A stretch of DNA of 64,000 nt. Source: Sphingomonas sp. PP-F2F-G114-C0414 (GTDB lineage Bacteria > Pseudomonadota > Alphaproteobacteria > Sphingomonadales > Sphingomonadaceae). The notes below the pieces were generated by a model. It did not search any database, was not told where the DNA came from, and worked only from the letters and a program-made list of their open reading frames with translations. The position numbers and the translations under genes were made by a program. Location of the stretch: NCBI RefSeq assembly GCF_003688595.1, contig NZ_RCWT01000015.1, forward strand, positions 62,001 through 126,000. The letters run 5' to 3'. This document shows positions 16,710 through 26,565 of this stretch, piece by piece (position 1 is the stretch's first letter; every line of letters begins with the position of its first letter).

Positions 16710-18944
16710 GTGACAGCTTCTAACCGCCGGCATCATTGGCTCGCTCTGGCGTTGGTAGCGTCGACTACAGGTTTTACCGGGGGATTTGCGGGCCTCGCGT
16801 CCGCACAGCTTGCCAAGCCGGGCACCGCTCTGGCCAAGGGGCCCGATGCGCCCAAGCCCAGCGATCAGCCGCAATCGAACGACCCGCGTTCCGATGCGCC
16901 GATCGTGCCGGACGCCGAGTTCGACAGCGCCCTGCCGCCGTTGAGCGGCGACCTGAACGCGCCGCTGGAAGCGATGGCGCCGCTGCCCGCTCCGACGACC
17001 CAGGCACCTGCCCAGACACGCGCCCAGGCACCTGCGACACCCGCCATCGCAACGACCCCCGCGACCACGCTCGCCGGTGACGTCCTGCCGCCGACCGGCC
17101 CCAGCGATCCGCAACTCGCGCAACCGCTGACGCCGTTGTCGAGCTTCGACACGACCCCGCTCCAGACCGCGGCGGACATCAAGGATAAGGACGCGCCCGA
17201 GATCCGCTACGAGACCGCGACCAAGGGTCTCGACAAGGCGGGCGACGGGCTCGAAGGCGAATACAAGGCACTGTCCGCGCTCGCCGAGGGCAAGGGCAAG
17301 GCGGCGAACGCCACGCAGGTCGCAGCGCGTGCGCGCGAGGACGAGGCGCTCGCAGTGCGGTTGCTGAAGTCGCTCGGCTATTACGATGCGACCGCGATCT
17401 CGACGATCGAGACGATCCCCGACGCCGACAAGACCAAGCCCGCGCGGCTGAAGGCGACCGTCAGCGCGCAACCCGGCCGGCTCTATTCGCTGTCGTCGAT
17501 CACCGTGAAGGCGGACGCGACGACCCCGCCCGATCTCGTCCGCACGCAATTGCCGCTGAAGGTCGGCGATCCGATCGAGGCCGCGCGGATCCAGGGCGCG
17601 GAGGCGAATGTCAGCTTGACGCTGCCGCAGCAGGGCTATCCGTTCGTCAAGGTCGGCGAGCGCGACATCCTGCTCGACGACCAGACCCCGACCGGCGCGT
17701 ACACGCTGCCCGTCGATACCGGCCCGCGCTCGTCGTTCGGGCAGCTTCGCACCGAGGGCGATCCGGTCTTCAACCTCGAGCATCTAAACCTGTTCCCGCG
17801 GTTCAAGTCGGGGGAACTCTACGACAACCGGATGACCGATGACCTGCGCGATGCGCTGGTCGTGACATCGCTGTTCTCGACCGTCTCGGTCGAACCGGTC
17901 CGCACCGGCACGATCAACCCCGACGGCACCGAGCAGGTCGACCTGCTGGTGCGCCAGAGCGAAGGCAAGCCGCGCTCGCTCGGCGGCAATGTCGGGTTCT
18001 CGACCGGGCAGGGATTCCGCGCGGAAGGCACGTGGCAGCACCGCAACCTGTTCCCGTACGAGGGCGCACTGATCGCGTCGGTGATCGCCGGTACGCAGGA
18101 GCAGGGTCTGGCGGGCACGTTCCGCCGCGCCAACGCGGGCAAGCGCGACAAGACGTTCAGCCTGACCGCCGGCGCGAACCATTCGAATTACGACGCCTAC
18201 GACGCGTTCACGACCAGCGTCGGCGTTCGCTGGAGCTACGATTCCACGCCGATCTGGCAGAAGCCGCTGACCTATTATTACGGTGGCGAACTCGTCGGCA
18301 CGAACGAAAGCGTCTACGACTTCACGCAAGGCAAGGACGTCCGCCGGACTTACGGCATCGTCGCGCTGCCTGGTCAGGTGAAGTTCGATCGCTCGGACAG
18401 TCTGCTCAACCCGACCAAGGGCTATCGCCTCACGCTCAACCTCAGCCCCGAGACCTCGGTGCAGGGGTCGGTCAAGCCGTACGTCCGCACGATGATCGAG
18501 GGGACGTTCTACTATCCCGTCTCCAGCAGCATCGTCATCGCGGGCCGCGCCAAGGCCGGCTCGATCCAGGGCGTCGACCGCGACGATCTCGCCCCCTCGC
18601 GGCGCTACTACGGCGGCGGCGGCGGATCGGTGCGCGGCTATGGCTATCAGCGGCTCGGGCCGTTCGATCCCAACGGCAACCCGGTCGGCGGCCGCTCGCT
18701 CAACGAATTCGCGCTGGAGGCTCGCTACCGGTTCGGTGATTACGGCATCGTGCCGTTCATCGACGCGGGCAACAGCTATGAGAGCAGCACGCCGAACCTG
18801 TCGTCCCTGCGCTACGGCGCGGGCATCGGCGGGCGCTTCTACACCAGCTTCGGCCCGATGCGGTTCGACGTCGCGACTCCGCTGAACCCCCGCAAGGGCG
18901 ACGGCAAGGTCGCCCTCTACATCTCGATCGGGCAGGCATTCTGA
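16710..18944 (+). CDS. tamA: TamA-like outer-membrane assembly protein (BamA/Omp85 superfamily)
   Basis: A 744-residue outer-membrane protein. The GTG at 16710 follows AAGGGG by five bases and gives a signal peptide ending ASAQ near residue 33. A Pro/Ala/Thr-rich stretch (about 35-130) precedes POTRA-type repeats (about 160-400), then a 16-strand barrel domain (about 440-744) ending KVALYISIGQAF with the terminal Phe typical of outer-membrane barrels. TamA with TamB helps insert and lipidate the outer membrane. The next gene, tamB, overlaps by one base (TGATG), which supports the assignment. The low-complexity stretch is unusually long for TamA. Confidence 0.88.
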   Translation: MTASNRRHHWLALALVASTTGFTGGFAGLASAQLAKPGTALAKGPDAPKPSDQPQSNDPRSDAPIVPDAEFDSALPPLSGDLNAPLEAMAPLPAPTTQAPAQTRAQAPATPAIATTPATTLAGDVLPPTGPSDPQLAQPLTPLSSFDTTPLQTAADIKDKDAPEIRYETATKGLDKAGDGLEGEYKALSALAEGKGKAANATQVAARAREDEALAVRLLKSLGYYDATAISTIETIPDADKTKPARLKATVSAQPGRLYSLSSITVKADATTPPDLVRTQLPLKVGDPIEAARIQGAEANVSLTLPQQGYPFVKVGERDILLDDQTPTGAYTLPVDTGPRSSFGQLRTEGDPVFNLEHLNLFPRFKSGELYDNRMTDDLRDALVVTSLFSTVSVEPVRTGTINPDGTEQVDLLVRQSEGKPRSLGGNVGFSTGQGFRAEGTWQHRNLFPYEGALIASVIAGTQEQGLAGTFRRANAGKRDKTFSLTAGANHSNYDAYDAFTTSVGVRWSYDSTPIWQKPLTYYYGGELVGTNESVYDFTQGKDVRRTYGIVALPGQVKFDRSDSLLNPTKGYRLTLNLSPETSVQGSVKPYVRTMIEGTFYYPVSSSIVIAGRAKAGSIQGVDRDDLAPSRRYYGGGGGSVRGYGYQRLGPFDPNGNPVGGRSLNEFALEARYRFGDYGIVPFIDAGNSYESSTPNLSSLRYGAGIGGRFYTSFGPMRFDVATPLNPRKGDGKVALYISIGQAF

Positions 18945-21900
18945 TGGCCGAAAACGGCACTCCACCTGTTGAACAGGGCCCTGCTGAGCGGGACCAGTTC
19001 GAGCAGACCGAAACGGTGATCGTAGACCGTCGCCCGCTATGGCAGCGCATCCTGAAATGGCTCGCGATCCTGGCTGTCGGCCTGGTCGCGCTCGTCCTGA
19101 TCGTGCTGTTCGGGATCAACACCGATCCGGGTCGGCGTCTCGTCGCCGACCAGATCGGCGGCTACACGACCGCATCCGGGCTGAACATCAAGGTCGGCCG
19201 GATCGACGGCTCGATCTACGGCGCGATGACGCTCAGCGACGTACGCGTGTCCGATCCCAAGGGCGTCTTCCTGACCAGCCCGAAGCTCGCCGTCGACTGG
19301 CGTCCGTTCGCGTTCGCCAAGAACCATGTCGATGTGCGCTCGCTGACCACGCCGCTGGTGACGCTGCAGCGCCGTCCCGTGCTCAACGCGACGCCGACCG
19401 ATCCGAACGCGCCGTTGCTCCCCGATCTCGACATCGACGTGAACCGTCTGGTGATCGATCGCTTCCTGATCGCCAAGCCGGTCACCGGCCAGACGCATAT
19501 CGTCAAGATCGACGGCGCGGTCCACATCGCCGACAAGCGCGCGCAGCTGACCACCAACGCGACCGCGTTGACCGGCCCCGGCATCGCTGGTGGCGACCGC
19601 CTCGTGCTCAAGCTCGACGCGGTGCCCGAGCAGAACAAGCTCGACGTCAACGTGAAGCTGACCGCCCCGGTCGGCGGCGTCGTCTCGACGATGGGGTCGT
19701 TCAAGGCGCCGCTGACGGCAACCATCGACGGCCGCGGCAGCTGGGCCTCGTGGCAGGGTCGCACCGTCGCGACGCTCGGCGGCGGGCAACTTGCCAACCT
19801 CGGCCTGACCGCGAAGAACGGCCATATCGAAGTGCGCGGTTCGACGCGTCCCGGTCTGTATCTCGAAGGTCCGGTCGAGCGCCTGACGTCGCCGCAGCTC
19901 GACGTCGCGATCGACACGACGCTCAACGACCGCAAGGCCGACACGCGGATGACGCTGAAGTCGGACGCGCTCGCGGTCGATGCCGGTGGCCTGATCGATC
20001 TAGCCAACAGCCGTTTCGGCAATTTCGCGGTCAACGCGAAGCTGCTGACCCCGGGCGCGATCCTGCCAAACCTTCGTGGTCGTGACGTCACGGCGCGCGT
20101 CGTGCTCGACGGTGCGTTCGCGACGCCGACGGTCGACTACAAGGTCCGCGCGGCAACGATCGCGTTCGGCGACATGGGCGTCGAGAACCTCTACGCCGAG
20201 GGTCTCGCGCGCGTGAACTCGGACCGTATCCTCGTACCGATCAAGGCGCGTGCACGTCGCGTGACGGGGCTCAATGCCGCAGTCGGCGGGCTCGCGACTA
20301 ACGTCGCGATCGACGGCGACTTCGCGATCTCCGGCGTCAACGTCCTCTCGGACAACCTCAAGATCCGTTCGGACAAGATCGACGCGACCGCGGTGGTCGT
20401 CGCGAACATGGCGACCGGGCGCTACACCGGCGCGCTGAAGGGGCGGATCAACAACTACCGCGTCGACGGGATCGGCATCGTCAACCTGACGACCGACGCC
20501 AAGCTGGTGCCGGGACCCAAGGGCGGCTTCGGGATCACCGGTCGCGTCGTCGCGCAGACCTCGCAGATCTTCAATGAGGGCGCGCGCAGCTTCCTCGGCG
20601 GCAACGCGATCGTCCGCTCGGACATCGGCTACAGCCCCGAAGGCATCGTCACCTTCCGCAATCTCCGCATGAACGCGCCACAGTTCCGCGTGACGAGTGG
20701 CGAAGGCCGGTTCGATCCGGCCACCGGCGCGGTGCTGGTGAATGCCGACGCGTATTCGACCGCCTATGGCCCATTGTCCGCTCGCGTGACGGGCAGCGCG
20801 ACGGCGCCGGTCGTCGTCCTGCGTGCACCGCGGCCGGGCGTGGGCGTTGGCCTCGTCAATCTCAACGCGCGCATCGTCGGCCGTGGCGGCGTGTATGCCG
20901 TCACCGCGAGCGGTGGCACCAACTATGGGCCATTCACCGCTGACGTGCTGGTCAAGCCGGGCGCGCAACTCGCGGTTGATGTGCGCCGCGTCGTATTCGC
21001 CGGGATCGTCGGCAGCGGTCGGATCGTGCAGACCGCCGCCGGCCCGTTCGCGGGTGCGCTCCAGTTCGCCGGGCAGGGCCTGTCGGGCAACGTGCGCCTC
21101 GCCAACCAGGGTGGCTACCAGCGCGCCGACGTCGCGGCTCGTGCCAACGGCGCCAAAATCCCCGGCATGGTCGACTTCACCATCGGCCGCGCGATCGTCA
21201 ACGCCACTGCGGTGCTGACCCCGACGCCACAGATCGTCGCCGACGCGCAGATCGCCGACATGCGCTACGGCGCGATCGTCCTCTCGGCGGCACGCGCGAA
21301 GGTAAACTATGTTGGCGGCAACGGCACTGCGCAGGCGCTGCTGACCGGCTCGAACGGCGTGCCGTTCCGTCTCGCGGTCAACGCGAAGCTCAGCCCCAAC
21401 AAATACCTCGTCGCCGCACAGGGCCAGGCGAACGGCATCGACTTCCGCACCGTCAATCCGGCGCGTATCCAGGCGGTGAAGGGCGAGTACCGCCTGTCGC
21501 CGACCCGGATCGACTTCGGCGGCGCAGGCGGTGGCTCGGCGCGCTTGGCTGGCAGCTACGGCCGCGGCACGAACGCGCAGGTCCGGCTCGATCGGCTCGA
21601 TCTGTCGACGCTGTCCGCGCTGGTTCCGAACCTCGGCATCGGCGGCAAGGCGACCGGCAGCCTCGACTTTGCGCAGGCGAACTCGGCCGCACTGCCGACC
21701 GCGGACGCACGCGTGACCGTCACCAACTTCACCCGCTCGGGTCTCGCTGCCGTCTCCGACCCCGTCGACATTGTGTTCGCCGGAACGCTCGGCGGCGAGG
21801 GTGCGACCGGTCGTGCACTGGTGCGTCGCGGAACGTCGGTCATCGGCCGGATGGTCGCAAATCTTCGGCCGCTGCCGGCGGGCAACGGTTCGTGGAGCAC

Positions 21901-23212
21901 GCGCCTGATGGCCGCGCCGCTGTCGGGCGGGATCCGTTATAACGGCCCGTCGGCAGTGCTGTTCAGCTTTGCCGCGATCCCGAACCAGCAGCTGTCGGGT
22001 CCGATCGCGGTCGCCGCCGACTTCTCCGGGCGCCTGTCCGCACCGCAGCTGAACGGCGTCGTCCGGGCCGACAACCTGACCTACGACAACGAGACCTATG
22101 GCACGCGTCTGTCGCAGATGCGGATCGCTGGGCGGTTCTCGAACACCGACCTGCAACTGACGCAGCTAAGCGCAAAGGCCGGCGACGGTACCTTGCAGGC
22201 GCAGGGCAAAATCGGGTTTGCGGCGGATAGCGGCTTCCCGATCGACATCCGCGCTACGCTGAACAATGCGCAGCTTGCCAAGAGCGACGCGATCAGCGCG
22301 ACGACCACGGGTACGGTTCACCTCACCAACGGACGCGATGGCGGCCTGATCCAGGGCGATCTCCAGATCCCCGAGGCGCGCTACCAGATCATCCGTCAGG
22401 GCCAGGCCGAAGTTCCCGAGCTGACGGGCGTGCGTCGCAAGAGCGACATCCGTACGCCGGTCTCGACCGATCGCTCGGACGTGCCTGCGATAGGCAAGTT
22501 CAAGCTCGACCTTCGCGTTCGTGCGCCGAACCAGCTGTTCGTCTCGGGAATGGGCCTCGAGTCCGAATGGGAGATGGACATGCACATCGGCGGCACGTCC
22601 GCCGCGCCGATCGTCACCGGCGGCATGGACGTGGTCCGCGGCACCTACTCGTTCTCGGGCAAGCGGTTCGAGGTGAACAAGGGCCAGATCCGCTTCCGCG
22701 GCGGTGCGCTGACCGATCCCGACATCAACATCCAGGCGACCACGACCACCAGCGACATCACCGTCGTCATCAACGTCACCGGGACCGGCCAGAAGCCGCA
22801 GATCGCGTTCACGTCGACCCCGGTCCTGCCGCAGGACGAAGTGCTTAGCCGCCTGTTGTTCGGATCGAGCCCGGCAAACCTGTCGGCGACCGAGGCGATC
22901 CAGCTGGCGTCCGCACTGAACTCGCTGCGCGGGTCGGGCGGCGGCGGTCTGAACCCGCTCGGCAAGCTCCGCTCGGCGACCGGGTTCGACCGGTTGCGCG
23001 TGCTCGGTGCCGATCAGGCGACCGGGCGTGGCACCAGCCTCGCGGCCGGCAAGTACATCACGAAGAACATTTATGTGGAGATCGTGACGGACGCGAAGGG
23101 CTTCACCTCGACCCAGCTTGAGATCGCACTGACCAAGGCGCTCAGCCTGTTGTCGGCCGCGGGATCGAGCGGCGGGCAGAGCGCGAGCGTGAAATATACG
23201 AAGGACTATTGA
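18944..23212 (+). CDS. tamB: TamB-like translocation and assembly module protein (DUF490)
   Basis: A 1422-residue inner-membrane-anchored protein that spans the periplasm as a long hydrophobic-groove beta-sheet and moves phospholipids or barrel proteins to the outer membrane with TamA. One membrane segment lies at about 37-60 (LKWLAILAVGLVALVLIVLF). The middle is repetitive beta structure. The C-terminal DUF490 domain has KRFEVNKGQIRFRGGALTDPDINIQA and LPQDEVLSRLLFG (about 1245-1310), hallmarks of TamB. Length fits the family (1200-1500). It is coupled to tamA by a one-base overlap. Confidence 0.92.
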   Translation: MAENGTPPVEQGPAERDQFEQTETVIVDRRPLWQRILKWLAILAVGLVALVLIVLFGINTDPGRRLVADQIGGYTTASGLNIKVGRIDGSIYGAMTLSDVRVSDPKGVFLTSPKLAVDWRPFAFAKNHVDVRSLTTPLVTLQRRPVLNATPTDPNAPLLPDLDIDVNRLVIDRFLIAKPVTGQTHIVKIDGAVHIADKRAQLTTNATALTGPGIAGGDRLVLKLDAVPEQNKLDVNVKLTAPVGGVVSTMGSFKAPLTATIDGRGSWASWQGRTVATLGGGQLANLGLTAKNGHIEVRGSTRPGLYLEGPVERLTSPQLDVAIDTTLNDRKADTRMTLKSDALAVDAGGLIDLANSRFGNFAVNAKLLTPGAILPNLRGRDVTARVVLDGAFATPTVDYKVRAATIAFGDMGVENLYAEGLARVNSDRILVPIKARARRVTGLNAAVGGLATNVAIDGDFAISGVNVLSDNLKIRSDKIDATAVVVANMATGRYTGALKGRINNYRVDGIGIVNLTTDAKLVPGPKGGFGITGRVVAQTSQIFNEGARSFLGGNAIVRSDIGYSPEGIVTFRNLRMNAPQFRVTSGEGRFDPATGAVLVNADAYSTAYGPLSARVTGSATAPVVVLRAPRPGVGVGLVNLNARIVGRGGVYAVTASGGTNYGPFTADVLVKPGAQLAVDVRRVVFAGIVGSGRIVQTAAGPFAGALQFAGQGLSGNVRLANQGGYQRADVAARANGAKIPGMVDFTIGRAIVNATAVLTPTPQIVADAQIADMRYGAIVLSAARAKVNYVGGNGTAQALLTGSNGVPFRLAVNAKLSPNKYLVAAQGQANGIDFRTVNPARIQAVKGEYRLSPTRIDFGGAGGGSARLAGSYGRGTNAQVRLDRLDLSTLSALVPNLGIGGKATGSLDFAQANSAALPTADARVTVTNFTRSGLAAVSDPVDIVFAGTLGGEGATGRALVRRGTSVIGRMVANLRPLPAGNGSWSTRLMAAPLSGGIRYNGPSAVLFSFAAIPNQQLSGPIAVAADFSGRLSAPQLNGVVRADNLTYDNETYGTRLSQMRIAGRFSNTDLQLTQLSAKAGDGTLQAQGKIGFAADSGFPIDIRATLNNAQLAKSDAISATTTGTVHLTNGRDGGLIQGDLQIPEARYQIIRQGQAEVPELTGVRRKSDIRTPVSTDRSDVPAIGKFKLDLRVRAPNQLFVSGMGLESEWEMDMHIGGTSAAPIVTGGMDVVRGTYSFSGKRFEVNKGQIRFRGGALTDPDINIQATTTTSDITVVINVTGTGQKPQIAFTSTPVLPQDEVLSRLLFGSSPANLSATEAIQLASALNSLRGSGGGGLNPLGKLRSATGFDRLRVLGADQATGRGTSLAAGKYITKNIYVEIVTDAKGFTSTQLEIALTKALSLLSAAGSSGGQSASVKYTKDY

Positions 23213-23281
23213 GTAAAGATCACAACAGGATAGGTTCGGTTATGAAACCTACGGCGTAACGCCGGGGCGCGAGGATGCAGC

Positions 23282-24766
23282 ATGACCGAACATGTCGACG
23301 TGATCGTGGTGGGTGCCGGCATTTCCGGGATCGGCACCGGCTACCACCTGCAGACGCGCTGCCCTGATCGCAGCTACATGATCCTCGAGGGTCGGCAGTC
23401 GATGGGCGGGACGTGGGACCTGTTCCGCTATCCCGGCATCCGCTCCGATTCGGACATGCACACGCTGGGGTTCGCCTTCCACCCCTGGACCGCGGCCAAG
23501 TCGATCGCCGACGGCCCGTCGATCCGCGCCTATGTCGAGGACACGGCGCAAGCGTACGGCATCGACCGAAAGATCCGCTACGGCCACCACGTAAAGTCCG
23601 CTGCGTGGTCGACCGAGGACGCGCGCTGGACGGTCGAAGCGACCGGCCCCGACGGTCCGGTAACGCTGACCTGCAACTTCCTCTCGATGTGCGCGGGCTA
23701 TTACAATTACGCCAAGGCCTATTCGCCCGAGTTCGAGGGGGCGGATAGTTTTGCCGGGCAGATCGTCCACCCGCAATTCTGGCCCGAGGACCTCGACTAT
23801 AGCGGCAAGAACGTCGTCGTGATCGGCAGCGGCGCGACCGCCGTGACGCTCGTCCCGTCGATGGCGAAGACCGCGGCGCACGTGACGATGCTTCAGCGAT
23901 CGCCGACGTATATCGTCGCGCGGCCGGGCGAGGACGGCGTGGCGAACTGGCTGCGTGGCAAGCTGCCGGCCAAGGCCGCGTACGGCATCACGCGGTGGAA
24001 GAACGTGCTGATGGGGATGTTTTTCTACCGGATGGCGCGGAAGCGGCCTGCCCAGATCAAGGAGCGGATGATCGGCATGGTCCGCGATCAGCTCGGTCCC
24101 GATTACGATGTCGCGACGCACTTCACCCCGCGCTACAATCCCTGGGACCAGCGCGTCTGCCTGGTGCCCGACGGCGACCTGTTCACCGCGATCAACGCCG
24201 GCACCGCTTCGATCGTCACCGACACGATCGCGCGGATCACGCCCGACGGCATCCACCTCGATTCGGGGAAGGACCTGCCCGCCGACGTGATCGTCACCGC
24301 GACGGGGCTCGAACTGCAATTGATGAGCGGGGTCGCGTTCAGCCTCGACGGCAAGCCGATCAAACTCGCCGGGCGCCTCCAGTACAAGGGCATGATGTTC
24401 GACGGCGTGCCCAACCTGTCCTCGACCTTCGGCTACACCAACGCGTCGTGGACGCTGAAGGCGGACCTGACCGCGGTGTATGTCTGCCGCTTGCTCAACA
24501 CGATGAAGAAACGTGGGTTGCGGCAAGCGACGCCGAGCAACGACGATCCCAGCATGAAGCAGGAGGCGTTCCTGGATTTCACCTCAGGCTATGTGCAGCG
24601 CGCTGCTGCGGCTCTGCCGGTTCAAGGCGCACGCAAGCCGTGGAAGCTGAACCAGAATTATGCGCTGGATCTGCTAGCGTTGAAGTTCGGCTCGGTCGAC
24701 GATTCGATGAGGTTCTCGAACCCGGCGACGCTTCATTCGCTACGCGCTGACATGACGCGGGCCTAA
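23282..24766 (+). CDS. EthA-like FAD monooxygenase (Baeyer-Villiger type)
   Basis: A 494-residue flavin monooxygenase. It has the FAD motif VVGAGISGIG (about 10-19), the NADPH motif VVVIGSGATAV (about 180-190), and FAGQIVHPQFWP (about 157-168), which fits the Baeyer-Villiger fingerprint F-x-G-x3-H-x3-W-P. Blocks such as GGTWDLFRYPGIRSDSDM, YNPWDQR and GYTNASWTLKADL resemble mycobacterial EthA closely. Family enzymes turn ketones into esters or oxidise sulfides and thioamides with NADPH and O2 in the cytosol. The substrate here is unknown. It stands alone after tamB. Confidence 0.9.
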   Translation: MTEHVDVIVVGAGISGIGTGYHLQTRCPDRSYMILEGRQSMGGTWDLFRYPGIRSDSDMHTLGFAFHPWTAAKSIADGPSIRAYVEDTAQAYGIDRKIRYGHHVKSAAWSTEDARWTVEATGPDGPVTLTCNFLSMCAGYYNYAKAYSPEFEGADSFAGQIVHPQFWPEDLDYSGKNVVVIGSGATAVTLVPSMAKTAAHVTMLQRSPTYIVARPGEDGVANWLRGKLPAKAAYGITRWKNVLMGMFFYRMARKRPAQIKERMIGMVRDQLGPDYDVATHFTPRYNPWDQRVCLVPDGDLFTAINAGTASIVTDTIARITPDGIHLDSGKDLPADVIVTATGLELQLMSGVAFSLDGKPIKLAGRLQYKGMMFDGVPNLSSTFGYTNASWTLKADLTAVYVCRLLNTMKKRGLRQATPSNDDPSMKQEAFLDFTSGYVQRAAAALPVQGARKPWKLNQNYALDLLALKFGSVDDSMRFSNPATLHSLRADMTRA

Positions 24767-24915
24767 CCGTCGATTCGGCTCCTGAATGAGCGCTGTTCGG
24801 CAATGCAAGGATTGGAAACCGGAATTGGTGCAACTTGCAGCTAATAAGGTTTTATTTGACGTTGCGTTGGAAGCTTTGATCAAAAGCGCGTTTGGACATC
24901 CCTGATCAAAACTCG

Positions 24916-25006
24916 TTAGTCATTGACTAATAACGGTTAAATGTCGGTCCGGAAACCTGACGCGCCAACTGGTAGCGAATCTGTATCCGGACCGACGAAC
25001 GTTATT
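24916..25006. other. Structured AT-richer intergenic segment with nested dyads
   Basis: Within the 446-base gap 24,767-25,212 there is a 15-base dyad TTAGTCA-T-TGACTAA (24916-24930). It is followed by an extended hairpin: AATAACG (24930-24936) pairs with CGTTATT (25000-25006) and TCGGTCCGGA (24944-24953) with TCCGGACCGA (24986-24995). There is no T-run after it on either strand, so it is not a plain terminator. TGATCAAAA occurs twice just upstream. It may be a structured RNA or a regulator-binding region. A further hairpin GCACCG-TTAC-CGGTGC lies at 25075-25090. No long gene is seen in the gap. Confidence 0.45.
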
Positions 25007-25056
25007 CACCAAGGCTTGATGGTGTTACCGAGTAGAAAGACAATGAAATTCAGCAT
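25006..25056 (-). CDS. Candidate 16-residue hydrophobic peptide
   Basis: The minus strand has AAGGGAG (25064-25070) seven bases before ATG at 25056, then 16 codons, MLNFIVFLLGNTIKPW, and TGA. The strong ribosome site in an otherwise gene-free stretch is the main support. The peptide is a short hydrophobic helix with a basic, Trp-ending tail, like a leader or small membrane peptide. Its stop codon abuts the base of the hairpin at 24930-25006. It could equally be chance. Confidence 0.3.
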   Translation of the reverse strand: MLNFIVFLLGNTIKPW

Positions 25057-25212
25057 GTTTATGCTCCCTTATGGGCACCGTTACCGGTGCTCGCACAACA
25101 TATCACTAATGCGACGTTAAACAATCATCTTTATAGTCTGTTAACCATACATTATGCGTGTGTGTCGTTTGCGGTTAAGGGTATGTTTAGGGCTCGCCGA
25201 TAGCACGACGGG

Positions 25213-26565
25213 ATGAGCGAACATCCGTACTCGCAGATCGAGTGCAGCCCGACGCAAACAGATGCGCGGCTGGTCGATTCGGTTTTGCTCGGCGAACTTC
25301 GGCAGGACGGGATCTGCGATCGGGCGCTGAACGGTTGGCGTTTCCTGATCCTAGCAGAGATCGCCAACTTTGCCGCGCTACGACGCCACCTCGGCAAAGC
25401 CCGTTCGGAGACACTGATCGTCGATTTCGGCGCACGGGTCCGCGAAGCTCTTCCGGACGCGCGCGTCGTTGCGGTCGGTCGCGAAATGTTGGAAATTGCG
25501 TTCGAGAGCGGGGCGCGGCTTGCGCTCGATGTCGCGATCGCTGCACTGGAAGGCGCGTTCGAAAGCCCATTCGATATCGATGGCGAGACCCATGATATCC
25601 AGCCACGCCTCGGTGGTGCCGCGGCCGCGCCCCATCGCGACGAGGTTCATCTGATCGAGGCAGCGGAACAGGCTTTGGCGGAGGCGCGTATCGAGCGCAC
25701 CCCAGTCGCGCTCGACGTAGCTGGAAGTACGGAGGCGATCGATCGGGCTCAACTCGTCCGGGACTTGCCCGTCGCGATCGAAAACGAAGAACTCTTTCTG
25801 CAGTATCAACCGAAGGTCCACCTTCGGCGGCAGCAGATCACGAGCGTCGAGGCACTGGTTCGCTGGAACCACCCGACACGCGGACTGGTGTTGCCGAGCG
25901 ACTTCATTCCATTGGCTGAAGAAACCCACGATATTGTCCCGCTGACCCTGTGGACGATACGACGGTCGATCGAGGACCAGAAGATATTGTCGCGGGCCGG
26001 GCACGATCTGCGGGTGTTCATCAATATCTCCGGCGTGCTCCTGGCAGATGCGTGGTTCGTTAGACAGGCATGCACGTTGGTCGAGCAGAGCGGTGCTCAA
26101 CTCGGGTTCGAGATCACCGAAACGTCGGTCATTCGCGATCCCGAAAGCGCGATCGCGAACCTCAAGGTCTTTGCCGAGATCGGCATCGTCATCGCGATCG
26201 ACGATTACGGGGCGGGGTTGTCCTCGCTGGCGTATCTCAAGCAGTTGCCGGCCCGAGAATTGAAGATCGACAAGCTTTTCGTGACTCAATTGACGAGCTC
26301 GAACCGCGACCCGCTGATCGTTCGCTCGACCATCGATCTCGCGCATGCGCTGGAAATGGAAGTCGTCGCGGAAGGCGTCGAGACGCCCGCGGCGATGGCG
26401 CTCCTTTCGGTGATGGGGTGCGACATGATCCAGGGATTCCTGATCAGTCGTCCGATCAATATCGATGCGCTGATCCATTTTCTCGACGACGGCAAGGCGC
26501 TGGCGCTGGCCACCGACGTCCGGGCGCCATTCAATCGACTGGCGACCGTGTGGAAGCGCGCCTGA
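25213..26565 (+). CDS. EAL-domain cyclic-di-GMP phosphodiesterase
   Basis: A 450-residue cytosolic protein. Residues 1-170 form a degenerate GGDEF-like domain without the GGDEF motif. Residues 185-430 form an EAL domain with the residues needed for catalysis: EALVRW (Glu213), the Asn in INISG, FEITET, IDDYGAG with two Asp, LKIDK and VAEGVET. It should therefore break c-di-GMP to pGpG and lower biofilm-type behaviour. No membrane span is present. Its 3' end overlaps the next gene, a histidine kinase, by 16 bases, so the two are probably one operon with the receiver gene after it. Confidence 0.88.
   Translation: MSEHPYSQIECSPTQTDARLVDSVLLGELRQDGICDRALNGWRFLILAEIANFAALRRHLGKARSETLIVDFGARVREALPDARVVAVGREMLEIAFESGARLALDVAIAALEGAFESPFDIDGETHDIQPRLGGAAAAPHRDEVHLIEAAEQALAEARIERTPVALDVAGSTEAIDRAQLVRDLPVAIENEELFLQYQPKVHLRRQQITSVEALVRWNHPTRGLVLPSDFIPLAEETHDIVPLTLWTIRRSIEDQKILSRAGHDLRVFINISGVLLADAWFVRQACTLVEQSGAQLGFEITETSVIRDPESAIANLKVFAEIGIVIAIDDYGAGLSSLAYLKQLPARELKIDKLFVTQLTSSNRDPLIVRSTIDLAHALEMEVVAEGVETPAAMALLSVMGCDMIQGFLISRPINIDALIHFLDDGKALALATDVRAPFNRLATVWKRA

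Noticed and set aside
20000-22156. Very long open frame on the strand opposite tamB (718 codons)
   Set aside because: It is a shadow of the high-GC, repetitive tamB gene; it has biased Arg/Ala/Asp content and no domain or ribosome site.
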